A stretch of 64,000 bases of DNA from Planctomicrobium sp051466335 (GTDB lineage Bacteria > Planctomycetota > Planctomycetia > Planctomycetales > Planctomycetaceae), in assembly GCF_051466335.1 (NCBI RefSeq), contig NZ_CP195793.1:558001-622000 (forward strand), read 5' to 3'. Below the pieces are notes generated by a model, which saw only the letters and a program-made list of their open reading frames with translations, did not search any database and was not told the DNA's origin. Positions within the stretch are counted from its first letter, which is position 1. Each line of letters opens with the position of its first letter. Both the position numbers and the translations under genes were made by a program. Positions 7,623 through 17,180 of the stretch are shown here, piece by piece.

Positions 7623-8789
7623 TCAGAAGGTCACTCCAACACGGAACATTCCGGTGGAAGTGAGACGGCCTCGCCCAATCGCCCTGAACTCCAAATGGCG
7701 ATCGTAAACGTAGCCTCCTTCAACGAAGGCGGTTTTTCGGCCGTCGACAACATATTCATAGCCCAGCACGACCTTCTGGTCGCGGTAGGTGACAATGTCT
7801 TTCAGTCCATAGTCGTGCCGCATCGCCCAAGAGGCTCCTCCCATGGAATCTTGAGCGACATAGATCCAATGCTCGAGTCCCTCATTTTGGTGAACGCGCA
7901 CTGCCAATCGTGAACGAGGGAAGAGAAGCTCTCCTCTCCAGCTTGAACTGGGAGTGCCGATGATGATCCCGACGAAACCGACAGCGTCGATGTCTTCGCG
8001 GTCTAAATACGAGATTCCCGCAGCGATCGAAACTCGTTCCGACCACTCGTAGAAGCCGATCACCTGGGCGGGGAGTCGAAAGGCGCCACTTCCAGTATTT
8101 TCGAAATCCGTGTAAATGCCCGGAGCGATTGACCCCAGAACGGAAAATCCCTTGCCGAGTTCAACGAATGCGGTTGCCTCGACGCCGAGTTCGTACAACT
8201 CCGACGGGACGTCAATCAGATTGAATCCCTGAACTGGAATGAAGGGTCCGTTTCTCAGTCGATCCAGTTCGAATTTTGGCGTGAGTCGGAAGTTCGGCAA
8301 CCAATCAGAGACCAACTCATGCTCCAACTGGAAGGTGTTGAACGTTAACTCGCGGTCTGGTGCAGGAATCAGCGTGTAGCTGGCACGAGTCTCGCCTGAG
8401 GCAAAGAGCATCGTCGGATTGAGGGGAATAGGCTCTGAAGGCCAGCAATCTTCATCCGTAGTTGGAGGAGTTCCCACGGGAGAGAGGATTGGAGGATCGA
8501 CAACTTCCGAAGCGCCGACTTCTGATTCGGAGAAGACCTGTTCAGGGGAGGGGGGGACTGCTGTAAGACCAGATTGAGAACCGGAGGTGAACAGCGGCAG
8601 ATCCGGATCGTCAATTCCTGAAATGGGGCGAGTGTTTTCCGGAAGTTGAGCAATTGCGGGGAGATCCGCTGAGATTGCGAACCCCGAACTCATCAAAACG
8701 AAGAGTAACCCGATGGTCGCAGTTCGTTTGAATTGAGGTCGAAAAATCATAATTCGCGGCATCGAAGGGAGAAATGATCCTGCTTTCAT
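7623..8789 (-). CDS. DUF6268-type outer-membrane beta-barrel protein (second paralog)
   Basis: Exported protein of up to 388 residues. A basic head and hydrophobic segment (TIGLLFVLMSSGFAIS) form a signal peptide, followed by a Pro-rich low-complexity linker (about residues 40-115). The barrel-like domain contains FVELGKGFSVLGSIAPGIYTD and ISYLDREDIDAVGFVGI and ends in MFRVGVTF. It is transcribed in the same direction as its paralog, with 220 bp between the genes. The ATG at 8789 has no evident ribosome-binding site. ATGs at 8762 and 8750 are alternatives that keep the signal peptide. Confidence 0.72.
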   Translation of the reverse strand: MKAGSFLPSMPRIMIFRPQFKRTATIGLLFVLMSSGFAISADLPAIAQLPENTRPISGIDDPDLPLFTSGSQSGLTAVPPSPEQVFSESEVGASEVVDPPILSPVGTPPTTDEDCWPSEPIPLNPTMLFASGETRASYTLIPAPDRELTFNTFQLEHELVSDWLPNFRLTPKFELDRLRNGPFIPVQGFNLIDVPSELYELGVEATAFVELGKGFSVLGSIAPGIYTDFENTGSGAFRLPAQVIGFYEWSERVSIAAGISYLDREDIDAVGFVGIIIGTPSSSWRGELLFPRSRLAVRVHQNEGLEHWIYVAQDSMGGASWAMRHDYGLKDIVTYRDQKVVLGYEYVVDGRKTAFVEGGYVYDRHLEFRAIGRGRLTSTGMFRVGVTF

Positions 8790-9000
8790 ATTTACGGATG
8801 AATCGTAGAGTCAATGTCGTTGGTGCGACTGCAGAATTCTTGAGATCAATACAAAGGACTTCCGCAAAACGACCGGCGGAAAGTGCTGATTCTTACCTGG
8901 ATTGATCATTCCTGTCCGCCTGTGCATCATTGTGGTGTCAGACGTGAAGAATGAGACCATCGTGAACGAACTCCCCGGACAGAATGAAACTTACTCCCGC

Positions 9001-10428
9001 ATGGGTTTGCCGCTACGAATTGCGGTAATCGGCGGAGGGATTACTGGGTTGTCCGCTGCTCATCGGCTCATCGAGCAGGCAGCAGCCCATTCCCGTAAGC
9101 TTGAGCTTACCGTCTTCGAAAAGAGCCATCGTGTTGGTGGCCTGTTTGGGTCCGAGCAAATCGGTGACTATCTCATCGAGCGCGGGGCAGATTCTTTCAT
9201 CACGAACAAGCCAGCAGGTGTTCAACTTTGCAGACGGCTGGGATTGGAGGATCAGTTCATCACGACGAATGAACAGTACCGGAAATCATTGATTCTTCAT
9301 CGTGGACGCCCTGTGCAGACGCCGGATGGATTCAATCTGATTGCGCCAGCGAAACTGTGGCCGATGCTGAAATCCCCATTGTTGAGCTGGGGAGGGAAAT
9401 GGCGCGTGCTTCAGGAACAGTTCATCGCCAGAAAGCGTCAGGATGATGATGAGTCTCTCGCTTCATTTGTGCGAAGAAGATTTGGCAATGAGATGCTCAC
9501 CAATGTTGTCCAGCCCATGGTGGGGGGGATCTACACTTCAGACCCGGAACATCTCAGCCTGAAGGCTACGCTTCCAAGATTTCTGGAGATGGAACGGAGA
9601 CACGGCAGCCTGATTCGAGCAATGAAAAAGCAGGCTCGCACCAAGAAAGAAACAGAGGAGGCGAGCGGAGCCCGTTATGGCTTGTTCGTATCATTGAAAA
9701 ACGGAATGCAACAACTGATCGACACGCTGGAACAACGGGTCTTGGAACACACCCAATGTCATTCCAGCCCTGAAGTGACGTCGATCGAGTTTGCTGAGCA
9801 GGTATGGAAGGTCACGACTTCCCAAGGACGGTCAAAGCAATTCGACGGGGTAGTGATTGCACTCCCTGCTCAGGTGGCTGCCAACTTGGTGTCGAGTGTC
9901 GACGCAGAGACATCACATCGGTTGAATCAGATTCATTCAGCCTCAAGTGCAATCGTCGTGACGGCACACGATCTGAAGAACATTCGTCATCCTCTTGATG
10001 CGTTTGGGATGGTGATTCCCCACGTTGAGAATCGCGATATTCTCGCGACGTCGTTTTTGAGCCGCAAATTCGATGGGAGAGCCCCTCATGGGAAGGTGAT
10101 CATTCGAACGTTTGTCGGAGGGGCAATGCAGCCTGAGAAGCTCGACTGTCCTGACGACTCGCTGGTAAACACGGTAACTCGGGAGCTTCGGGAAATATTT
10201 GGCGTCAAAAAAGAGCCTAAAATTGCAGTCGTGACACGTTATCCGGGGGGAATGCCGCAGTTTACGGTAGGCCACCTCGACCGAGTCGATGCAATTCACC
10301 AGAATGCTGCCCGAATACCTAGATTGAAGTTGGCTGGGAATTACTTTTCCGGAGTCGGTGTGCCAGACTGTATTCAAAGTGGTGAACGGGCAGCGGAAGA
10401 GCTGTTCGAAATATTGTCTCAACACTAA
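9001..10428 (+). CDS. hemG: protoporphyrinogen oxidase (HemG/HemY family)
   Basis: FAD-dependent enzyme oxidising protoporphyrinogen IX (or coproporphyrinogen III) in haem biosynthesis, at the inner face of the membrane. From the ATG at 9001 it has 475 residues. The dinucleotide-binding loop IAVIGGGITGLSAAHRL is near residue 6. FEKSHRVGGLFGSEQ and LIERGADSFITNKP follow. QPMVGGIYTSDPEHLSLKATLPR is near 170-192, and the C-terminal NYFSGVGVPDCIQSGERAAEE is the second FAD-contacting block. The frame opens further upstream with GTG/TTG codons, but the Rossmann fold begins just after this ATG. It stands alone, with complex I genes beginning 250 bp downstream. Confidence 0.92.
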   Translation: MGLPLRIAVIGGGITGLSAAHRLIEQAAAHSRKLELTVFEKSHRVGGLFGSEQIGDYLIERGADSFITNKPAGVQLCRRLGLEDQFITTNEQYRKSLILHRGRPVQTPDGFNLIAPAKLWPMLKSPLLSWGGKWRVLQEQFIARKRQDDDESLASFVRRRFGNEMLTNVVQPMVGGIYTSDPEHLSLKATLPRFLEMERRHGSLIRAMKKQARTKKETEEASGARYGLFVSLKNGMQQLIDTLEQRVLEHTQCHSSPEVTSIEFAEQVWKVTTSQGRSKQFDGVVIALPAQVAANLVSSVDAETSHRLNQIHSASSAIVVTAHDLKNIRHPLDAFGMVIPHVENRDILATSFLSRKFDGRAPHGKVIIRTFVGGAMQPEKLDCPDDSLVNTVTRELREIFGVKKEPKIAVVTRYPGGMPQFTVGHLDRVDAIHQNAARIPRLKLAGNYFSGVGVPDCIQSGERAAEELFEILSQH

Positions 10429-10681
10429 GCATCGGGAAGGTTTGTTCTGAGAATTTAGGTCACCCGGGCGAACTCCAGACATGATTGATCGCTCCTTTTG
10501 TTACCATCGCTTGAATCCCGATGAGAATTTGTCATAACGGGGTTTACTTTACGCGGCTTCGTCTTGCGTGGTCCGGGTTTACGCTGATTTGACATAGTTG
10601 CTATTCAGCTGGGCGACACTTGGGGTCTCTCGACGCGAACCCGATTTTGAACGAAAAAGAATAAGCAGGCATCGCTGCAAA

Positions 10682-11995
10682 ATGGCGCCAGTTTTGGCCA
10701 ACACCCTGAATCATGGGCTGATCGATCTCTCTAGCTGGTTGCGAGAAAGCATCTGGACTGGGTGGCTGTTGGCGTCTCTACCTCAACTTTGCCCTACCGG
10801 AGCGACAATTCTCGCAGCAGTGATCCATACAACACTGGTGGCAGTGTTCTTTGGCTTGCCTGCGTTCGTGTTCATCTGGGCGGAACGAAAAATTGCCGGC
10901 CGCATTCAAGACCGACTCGGTCCAACTCGGACCGGAGGACGTTTTGGATGGCTGCAATCACTCGCGGACGGCGTCAAGCTGATTCAAAAGGAAGATCTCG
11001 TTCCCCAAGATGCAGATGGAATGCTCTATCGGTTGGCCCCGTATCTGGCAGTCATTGCAGCGTTCGCAGCGTTCATGTTTCTCCCTTTCAGTGAAAACTG
11101 GGTGGCAGTCACGATGGACTGCGGCCTGTTTCTCGCGCTCGCTGTCATTTCCCTGGAGGTACTTGGAATCGTTCTGGCGGGATATGCCAGCGCTTCGAAG
11201 TGGTCTCTTTTCGGCGGAATGCGACAAGCAGCCCAGATGGTAAGCTATGAGATTCCGCTCGGACTGACGGTCGTCGTCCCTGTCGTCATTGCCGGAACGA
11301 TGAACCTGAACGACATCGTGGCCATGCAATCCGGAGGCTTCTGGAACTGGTTTGTTCTTCACGATCCATTCGCATTTTTGGCGTTCTTCGTATTTTTCAC
11401 AGTGACGTTGGCCAGCAATAAGCGTGCTCCGTTTGACCTGGCTGAAGCAGAGAGCGAATTAGTCGGCGGCTTCCATACCGAATACTCAGGAATGCGCTGG
11501 TCCTTCTTCTTCCTCGCGGAATACGCAGCGATGTTCTTCGCTGGCATGCTCGCTGTCATCCTGTTTTTAGGAGGATGGTGGACAGGCCTTCCATTCATCG
11601 ACAATTACTTCGTGGCAGTGGGAGACGGAACGACCGTTTACGGGTATCTGACACGGGTTCTTGGCCTCGTCGTGATGATGGTCAAGTCGAGCCTGCTTGT
11701 TTGCATACAGATTTGGGTTCGCTGGACGCTGCCGCGTTTGCGTATCGATCAGGTGATGACAACCTGTTTGAAGTATCTGTTGCCTATCAGCTGCTTTCTA
11801 TTTCTGGGAGCAGTAATTTGGCCGCTGACCATGGCGTTAGTCTTTGGTCGCACAGCACTCTTCACTCCAATTGGTGAGCGTGTTCCGGTGTCGACACGAG
11901 TTCGCTATCACGAGGTCGAGGCATCGATGATGCCTGCGGAGAAAGACTTGGTTGGAACACTCGACGAAGCATCCAAAGACGAGGGGAACCGATAA
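10682..11995 (+). CDS. nuoH: NADH-quinone oxidoreductase subunit H
   Basis: Membrane subunit linking the quinone site to the proton-pumping arm of complex I. The 437 residues contain the strongly conserved block AERKIAGRIQDRLGPTRTGG near residue 68. ADGVKLIQKEDLVPQ follows, then the acidic loop NKRAPFDLAEAESELVGGFHTEYSGM, which lines the quinone cavity. Multiple transmembrane helices are evident, and the acidic C-terminal tail is longer than usual. The ATG at 10682 replaces an upstream TTG because similarity begins after it. First gene of a nuoHJKLMN run. The TAA overlaps the nuoJ ATG (TAATG). Confidence 0.96.
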   Translation: MAPVLANTLNHGLIDLSSWLRESIWTGWLLASLPQLCPTGATILAAVIHTTLVAVFFGLPAFVFIWAERKIAGRIQDRLGPTRTGGRFGWLQSLADGVKLIQKEDLVPQDADGMLYRLAPYLAVIAAFAAFMFLPFSENWVAVTMDCGLFLALAVISLEVLGIVLAGYASASKWSLFGGMRQAAQMVSYEIPLGLTVVVPVVIAGTMNLNDIVAMQSGGFWNWFVLHDPFAFLAFFVFFTVTLASNKRAPFDLAEAESELVGGFHTEYSGMRWSFFFLAEYAAMFFAGMLAVILFLGGWWTGLPFIDNYFVAVGDGTTVYGYLTRVLGLVVMMVKSSLLVCIQIWVRWTLPRLRIDQVMTTCLKYLLPISCFLFLGAVIWPLTMALVFGRTALFTPIGERVPVSTRVRYHEVEASMMPAEKDLVGTLDEASKDEGNR

Positions 11996-12693
11996 TGGAA
12001 CAGGTTCTCTTCGGAATCTTTGCAGCGGGTGCCTGCGGTGGCGCATTAGGGGTCGTTCTGAGTCAGAACATCGTCCGTATGGCCTTTTACCTCGTCATCT
12101 CGCTCTGCTCGGCAGCCGGCCTGTATTTCAACTTGGGCGCTGATTTTGTGGGAGCAACCCAACTCCTCATCTATGTCGGCGGAATTGTCGTTCTGCTGAT
12201 CTTCGGTGTGATGCTGACGACAAGCTCTCCACACAATTCCATGAAGAACACTCCGCTGGAAATCCTTCAGGGGGGCGTGATCGGTCTGGCACTGCTGATG
12301 GTGATTATCTCGACGGCACTTTCCGTTGACTGGTCGAAGGATCAGCAGATTCTCGCTCAGACCCTTGAAACACAAGCCGTCTCTTCCGGCGAAGGATTCA
12401 ACCGGGCACAGGAAGGAAACACCTCTCGTTCCATCGGGACTGCGTTGCTCGGAATGCGATTTGATAAGGACCTGGACCTAAACGCTTCCTCGGAAAAGCC
12501 GGTCGCTGAGAAGGCTTCTGACGCCCAACCGAAGACATTGAGTTCTGGGTATTTGCTTCCGTTTGAAATCATCTCAATGCACCTATTAGTTGTTCTAATT
12601 GGGGCGAGTTACCTTGCGCGAACCAAACGGGTCAATCGGGAATCGAGACAAACCGACCCGCAAACGGCCGCTTCGACCGAACCCCGACGTTGA
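11995..12693 (+). CDS. nuoJ: NADH-quinone oxidoreductase subunit J
   Basis: Inner-membrane complex I subunit of 232 residues. It has an N-terminal helix, the conserved QLLIYVGGIVVLLIFGVML around residues 58-77, and further helices. It is distinguished by a hydrophilic insert of about 70 residues (roughly 118-185) before the last transmembrane helix, FEIISMHLLVVLIGASYL. The start codon shares a base with the nuoH stop, indicating translational coupling. Confidence 0.94.
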   Translation: MEQVLFGIFAAGACGGALGVVLSQNIVRMAFYLVISLCSAAGLYFNLGADFVGATQLLIYVGGIVVLLIFGVMLTTSSPHNSMKNTPLEILQGGVIGLALLMVIISTALSVDWSKDQQILAQTLETQAVSSGEGFNRAQEGNTSRSIGTALLGMRFDKDLDLNASSEKPVAEKASDAQPKTLSSGYLLPFEIISMHLLVVLIGASYLARTKRVNRESRQTDPQTAASTEPRR

Positions 12694-12711
12694 GAAGGTG
12701 AAGGAGTCATT

Positions 12712-13026
12712 GTGCAAGAACATGTTGGACTCAATGCATACCTGGCAGTGGCAGCTGTGCTGTTTCTATGCGGTGTTGTCTGCATGGCAACGAAGCGGAA
12801 CGCGATTGGCGTCCTCATGGGAGTTGAGTTGGTGCTAAACGGTGCGAGCATCAATTTGGTAGCGTTTTCGAAGTTCGGGCTCTTGGGGATCGACGGACAG
12901 ATCATGGCACTCTTTGTCATCGTTCTCGCTGCGTCCGAAGCAGCAGTCGCACTCGCCATTGCCCTGAACTTCTACAACAACCATCTCACGATTGATGTGA
13001 ATCAAGCGAACGATCTGAAGAACTAA
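12712..13026 (+). CDS. nuoK: NADH-quinone oxidoreductase subunit K
   Basis: Proton-channel subunit of 104 residues with three transmembrane helices. The conserved acidic residues lie in MGVELVLNGASINLVAF and in the LAASEAAVALAIAL helix. The start is GTG at 12712, supported by AAGGAG about 8 bp upstream. It lies 18 bp behind nuoJ. Confidence 0.95.
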   Translation: MQEHVGLNAYLAVAAVLFLCGVVCMATKRNAIGVLMGVELVLNGASINLVAFSKFGLLGIDGQIMALFVIVLAASEAAVALAIALNFYNNHLTIDVNQANDLKN

Positions 13027-13079
13027 GCAACTGCAGCAAATCAAACCACGAAGCTCAGAAAAGAACGTACCAGAGAACA

Positions 13080-15449
13080 ATGTCTCCCGAAGCCTACCAG
13101 ATTGGGATTACGCTCAAGTGGCTGTTGACAGCCGCCTGGTTGCTGCCGCTTATTGGTTTCGTCGTTGGAATTTTCAGTGGCTATTGGTGCAAAAGAACAA
13201 GCAAACTTCCCGCGTATGTTGCCGTTGGATGCATCGCAACAAGCTGCGTGCTGAGTGTCGTCGCCCTGGGGATTTGGAGCGGTGCAACGAGAGAAGTCAC
13301 CGTTGCAGATCACGCAAATGAGCTTCACGCAATTCCGGCATCAGGCGACCAGGAGACTTCAGACCACCCGGATGAAATTGCTCCCAACAATCCACTCAAA
13401 GCTGCATTCACCGGCACGTTCTATCGAATCGCTCGTTTTGGAAGCAGCGAGGTGTCACTCGACTACTACATCGACGGTCTGACGATCGTCATGTTCGTCA
13501 TGATCACCTTGATCGCAGGGTGCATCCATGTCTACTCTCTCGCGTACATGAATGACGAACTGACGGACCGATACGAAGATCACGAGGTTCATCTCGATGA
13601 TCATCGTCATCTGGTTCGACAGGGGAGATTTGCCCGCTTCTTCGCGTTTCTGTCGCTGTTTTCGTTCTCCATGCTGGGACTCATCCTCGCGGGGAATATC
13701 TTTCAGGTGTTCATTTTCTGGGAACTGGTCGGGATCTGCAGCTACTTCCTGATCGGGTTTTATGTCGAACGAAAATCGGCCAGTACAGCAGCCAACAAAG
13801 CATTCATCATGAACCGTATCGGGGACTTTGGGTTCCTGATTGGACTGATGATTCTTTGGACGTCGTTTGGTGTCTTTCATTTCGCAGAGACCAATCCAGA
13901 ATCGACTCGTCCCCCTGGACTGTTTCAAAAGGTTCGCAGCGAGACTGGCGAATTGACCACCATCGGTGAGTCACATGAGAAAGTGATCCAGATTCAATCG
14001 CACGGCGGCGCTCCGGTATCGACGCTCCCTTACTGGCTGCTCACCGCGGCGGGCTTGGGGATCTTCGCTGGCTGCGTGGGGAAGAGTGCTCAGTTTCCAT
14101 TGCAAACATGGCTGCCTGATGCGATGGAAGGACCAACTCCGGTTTCTGCACTCGTCCATTCAGCGACAATGGTGGCAGCGGGAGTTTATCTGGTCGGTCG
14201 TTTCTATCCGCTGTTCACCCCGGAAGCACTCCTCGTGATTGCTTACGTCGGCTGCGTCACGCTATTCATCGGGGCAACGATCGCTGTTGTCGCCACCGAC
14301 ATTAAGAGGGTGCTCGCATATTCCACAATGAGCCAACTCGGCTACATGATGCTCGCTCTGGGAATTGGCGGATGGATGGCGGGCTTATTCCACCTCGTCA
14401 CCCACGCGTTCTTCAAGTCACTGCTGTTCCTCTGCTCGGGAAGTGTGATCCGAGCCTGCCATCACGAGCAGGACATGACCCGTATGGGGGGGCTGGCAAG
14501 AAAGATGCCCATTACCTGTTGGACGATGTTTATCGGAGTGGTCGCCATCTGTGGACTTGCTGTTCCACTGCTGCCGGAACTTCCGTTGATTGGGAAGCTC
14601 GCGTTCTCTGGCTATCACTCAAAAGATTCGATACTCGCCTCGTCACTGGCGTTCACTTCAATCAATCCCCGGCATTCGCTGCTGTTCCTGGTCCCATTGG
14701 CAACAGCAGGAATTACCGCGTTTTACATGTTCCGCATGTGGTTCATGACGTTCTTCGGAACACCCAAAGTCGCAACGATTGCGGAGCACGCATCCGAATC
14801 TCCCCGACTCATGACCGTTCCATTGATTGTGCTCGCATTTTTCGCGGTAACGATCGGGTTTCGAGGAGAAAATGGACCACTCGTTCAGCTATTGAACACT
14901 TCGGAGCCCGCACATGTCGCTCCAGGATTCACTGCGGAACTGGGGCTGGTTCAGTTCCCTGACCATGCACAAATCCATGAACATCACCTTCAAGCGGGAG
15001 CATCCGCTTTAAGTGCTGCCTTCGGGGGAACGATCCTCGCTTACCTGTTCTACTGCGTTGGGTGGATTGATCCGCAACTCATTCGACGTCAGTTCGCCAC
15101 AGCGCATCGTTTTCTGGTCAACGCATGGAACTTCGATGAACTTTACGCGGTTGTCTTTGTGAAGCCGGTGGAAGTGATCTCGAATTGGTGTGCCACGTTC
15201 GATCGCGTTGTAATTGACTCAATCGGGGGAATACTCACGACAGTCGTCCTGTTCGCCTCCCGCTGGGACCGCGTGTTTGATGAGGTTGTTGTCGACCGGT
15301 TCGTCAACTGGATCGGAAGTACAACGGTTCAGATTGGGAGCTCATTCCGCATGCTTCAGACAGGCAACATACGACAATATTTGATGTTCATCGCAGTGAG
15401 TGTGGTTTCGCTGTTCATTCTTCTTTTCATCTTTATTCCTGGCCGTTGA
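13080..15449 (+). CDS. nuoL: NADH-quinone oxidoreductase subunit L
   Basis: Antiporter-like distal subunit of complex I carrying the long lateral helix. At 789 residues it is longer than E. coli NuoL (613), with extra hydrophilic insertions near residues 80-115 and 280-310 and an extended C-terminus. Conserved features include FIFWELVGICSYFLIGFY, KSAQFPLQTWLPDAMEGPTPVSALVHSATMV (Lys and His channel residues) and DIKRVLAYSTMSQLGYM. A periplasmic-side His-rich stretch (HAQIHEHHLQAG) lies near residue 635. It follows nuoK by 53 bp. Confidence 0.95.
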   Translation: MSPEAYQIGITLKWLLTAAWLLPLIGFVVGIFSGYWCKRTSKLPAYVAVGCIATSCVLSVVALGIWSGATREVTVADHANELHAIPASGDQETSDHPDEIAPNNPLKAAFTGTFYRIARFGSSEVSLDYYIDGLTIVMFVMITLIAGCIHVYSLAYMNDELTDRYEDHEVHLDDHRHLVRQGRFARFFAFLSLFSFSMLGLILAGNIFQVFIFWELVGICSYFLIGFYVERKSASTAANKAFIMNRIGDFGFLIGLMILWTSFGVFHFAETNPESTRPPGLFQKVRSETGELTTIGESHEKVIQIQSHGGAPVSTLPYWLLTAAGLGIFAGCVGKSAQFPLQTWLPDAMEGPTPVSALVHSATMVAAGVYLVGRFYPLFTPEALLVIAYVGCVTLFIGATIAVVATDIKRVLAYSTMSQLGYMMLALGIGGWMAGLFHLVTHAFFKSLLFLCSGSVIRACHHEQDMTRMGGLARKMPITCWTMFIGVVAICGLAVPLLPELPLIGKLAFSGYHSKDSILASSLAFTSINPRHSLLFLVPLATAGITAFYMFRMWFMTFFGTPKVATIAEHASESPRLMTVPLIVLAFFAVTIGFRGENGPLVQLLNTSEPAHVAPGFTAELGLVQFPDHAQIHEHHLQAGASALSAAFGGTILAYLFYCVGWIDPQLIRRQFATAHRFLVNAWNFDELYAVVFVKPVEVISNWCATFDRVVIDSIGGILTTVVLFASRWDRVFDEVVVDRFVNWIGSTTVQIGSSFRMLQTGNIRQYLMFIAVSVVSLFILLFIFIPGR

Positions 15450-15521
15450 TGGCGGGGACCCCAAACTCATTTTGCGTTCTGAACCTGGAATTTCACTTTT
15501 TCAACAGTTACGTCATCCGCC

Positions 15522-17120
15522 ATGTCTAATCCCGGTGCCCTGCTCACATTGACGATCTTCCTTCCGGCGATCGGAGCATTGCTGCTCGCTGCATTCGACA
15601 AGAAAGCGGTCGATGCCATGCGAAAGTTCGCATTCAGCATCACGCTGGTCACGTTCGGACTGACACTGGTGATGTGGCAGCAATTCGACACGTCAATTGG
15701 CTCGATGCAGATGCAGGGATCGGTGCCATGGGTCCCCACTTGGAATATTAATTTTCAATTGGGAGTTGATGGTCTTTCGTTGCCTCTGATTATTCTGACG
15801 GCTTTTGTCTTCGCGCTTTCCGCGTTGGCTTCGTGGAACATTCAGGAGAAGGTGAAGGGCTACCTGATTCTGTTTCTGCTGCTTGAGACCGGAGTTCTCG
15901 GCGTCTTCATGGCGCTCGACTTTTTCCTGTTTTACGTGTTCTGGGAAGTGATGCTGCTGCCGATGTATTTCCTGATCGGGATTTGGGGAGGTCCGCGAAA
16001 AGAATACGCTGCGATCAAATTCTTCCTGTACACGCTCTTTGGTGGAGCACTCATGCTGATTGCGATGTTGATGTTCTACTTCAACAGTGCGCAGTCGTCG
16101 GTGACCGATTACCAAGGGGTGTTCGATATTTTGAAACTCGCGAAGGTCGCGGAAGCAGGGGACTTCAGTCCAAACTTACAAATTGCCGCCTTCTGGCTGT
16201 TGCTGATCGGCTTTGCCATCAAACTTCCATCCTTCCCGTTCCATACGTGGCTCCCTGATGCCCACGTGGAGGCTCCAACCCCGATCTCCATGATTCTGGC
16301 GGGTGTTTTATTGAAACTGGGCGGATATGGGATTATTCGAATCGCAATGCCGCTATGCCCTTACGGCACCCAGTACGCAGCCTATGCTTTGGTCGCAATT
16401 GGAACATTCAGCATCATTTACGGTGCTTTCGCTGCGATGGCTCAGACCGACTTCAAACGACTGGTTGCTTACAGTTCGATCAGCCATATGGGCTACGTCC
16501 TCGTTGGTCTGGCAGTCTGGAAGATCAACGAATCAGGAGTGACAACCGGTGCGTCGTTCTGGCAAATGGGTTTGACAGGGGCAATGTTCCAGATGATTGG
16601 CCACGGCGTTTCGTCAGCTGGAATGTTCTTCTTGGTGGGTGTGATTTACGATCGCGTTCATCATCGCAATCTGAACCAGTTCGGCGGGCTGATGCAGACA
16701 ATGCCGCTTTACAGCGCGCTCGCGTTCATCATCTTCTTCGCTGGCCTCGGGCTTCCGGGACTGTGCGGATTTATCGGCGAGGCGTTCGTCGTCATCAGCA
16801 TGTGGAACTTCAGTCCGGTGCTCGCGGTGATTGCAGCCTTCGGTGTGGTGCTCACTGCCATCTACATTTTATGGACCATCCAGCGAGTTTATCTCGGACC
16901 GGAATACAAAGGTCCGCATCCTGAAGCGTTGAGCGATCTGAGCCGTCGGGAGACGTTTATTGCGGGAACCGTCTGCGTGTTTGCTGTCGTGCTTGGAGTG
17001 TTTCCTTACACGATGATTGGGCTGATGGAACCATCTGTCGCTCATTTCACACAACAGATGTCCTCCGGCTATTCCGCCGTGCATGACACCTCCAATGTTA
17101 TTGAAACGATTAGCGAATAG
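15522..17120 (+). CDS. nuoM: NADH-quinone oxidoreductase subunit M
   Basis: Antiporter-like proton-pumping subunit of 532 residues. Family marks are LGVDGLSLPLIILT, FFLFYVFWEVMLLPMYFLIG (the essential Glu), KLPSFPFHTWLPDAHVEAPT, and TDFKRLVAYSSISHMGYV. About 14 transmembrane helices are expected. It is 72 bp behind nuoL. Confidence 0.96.
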   Translation: MSNPGALLTLTIFLPAIGALLLAAFDKKAVDAMRKFAFSITLVTFGLTLVMWQQFDTSIGSMQMQGSVPWVPTWNINFQLGVDGLSLPLIILTAFVFALSALASWNIQEKVKGYLILFLLLETGVLGVFMALDFFLFYVFWEVMLLPMYFLIGIWGGPRKEYAAIKFFLYTLFGGALMLIAMLMFYFNSAQSSVTDYQGVFDILKLAKVAEAGDFSPNLQIAAFWLLLIGFAIKLPSFPFHTWLPDAHVEAPTPISMILAGVLLKLGGYGIIRIAMPLCPYGTQYAAYALVAIGTFSIIYGAFAAMAQTDFKRLVAYSSISHMGYVLVGLAVWKINESGVTTGASFWQMGLTGAMFQMIGHGVSSAGMFFLVGVIYDRVHHRNLNQFGGLMQTMPLYSALAFIIFFAGLGLPGLCGFIGEAFVVISMWNFSPVLAVIAAFGVVLTAIYILWTIQRVYLGPEYKGPHPEALSDLSRRETFIAGTVCVFAVVLGVFPYTMIGLMEPSVAHFTQQMSSGYSAVHDTSNVIETISE

Positions 17121-17180
17121 AACTTCCATTCTCTTCGAAACCACGAGGTTCGAAGCATTCAGTCAGATTGAAATCGTCCG

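Noticed and set aside
14372..14962. A second frame within nuoL on the same strand
   Set aside because: Out-of-frame shadow. nuoL motifs continue through it without a break.
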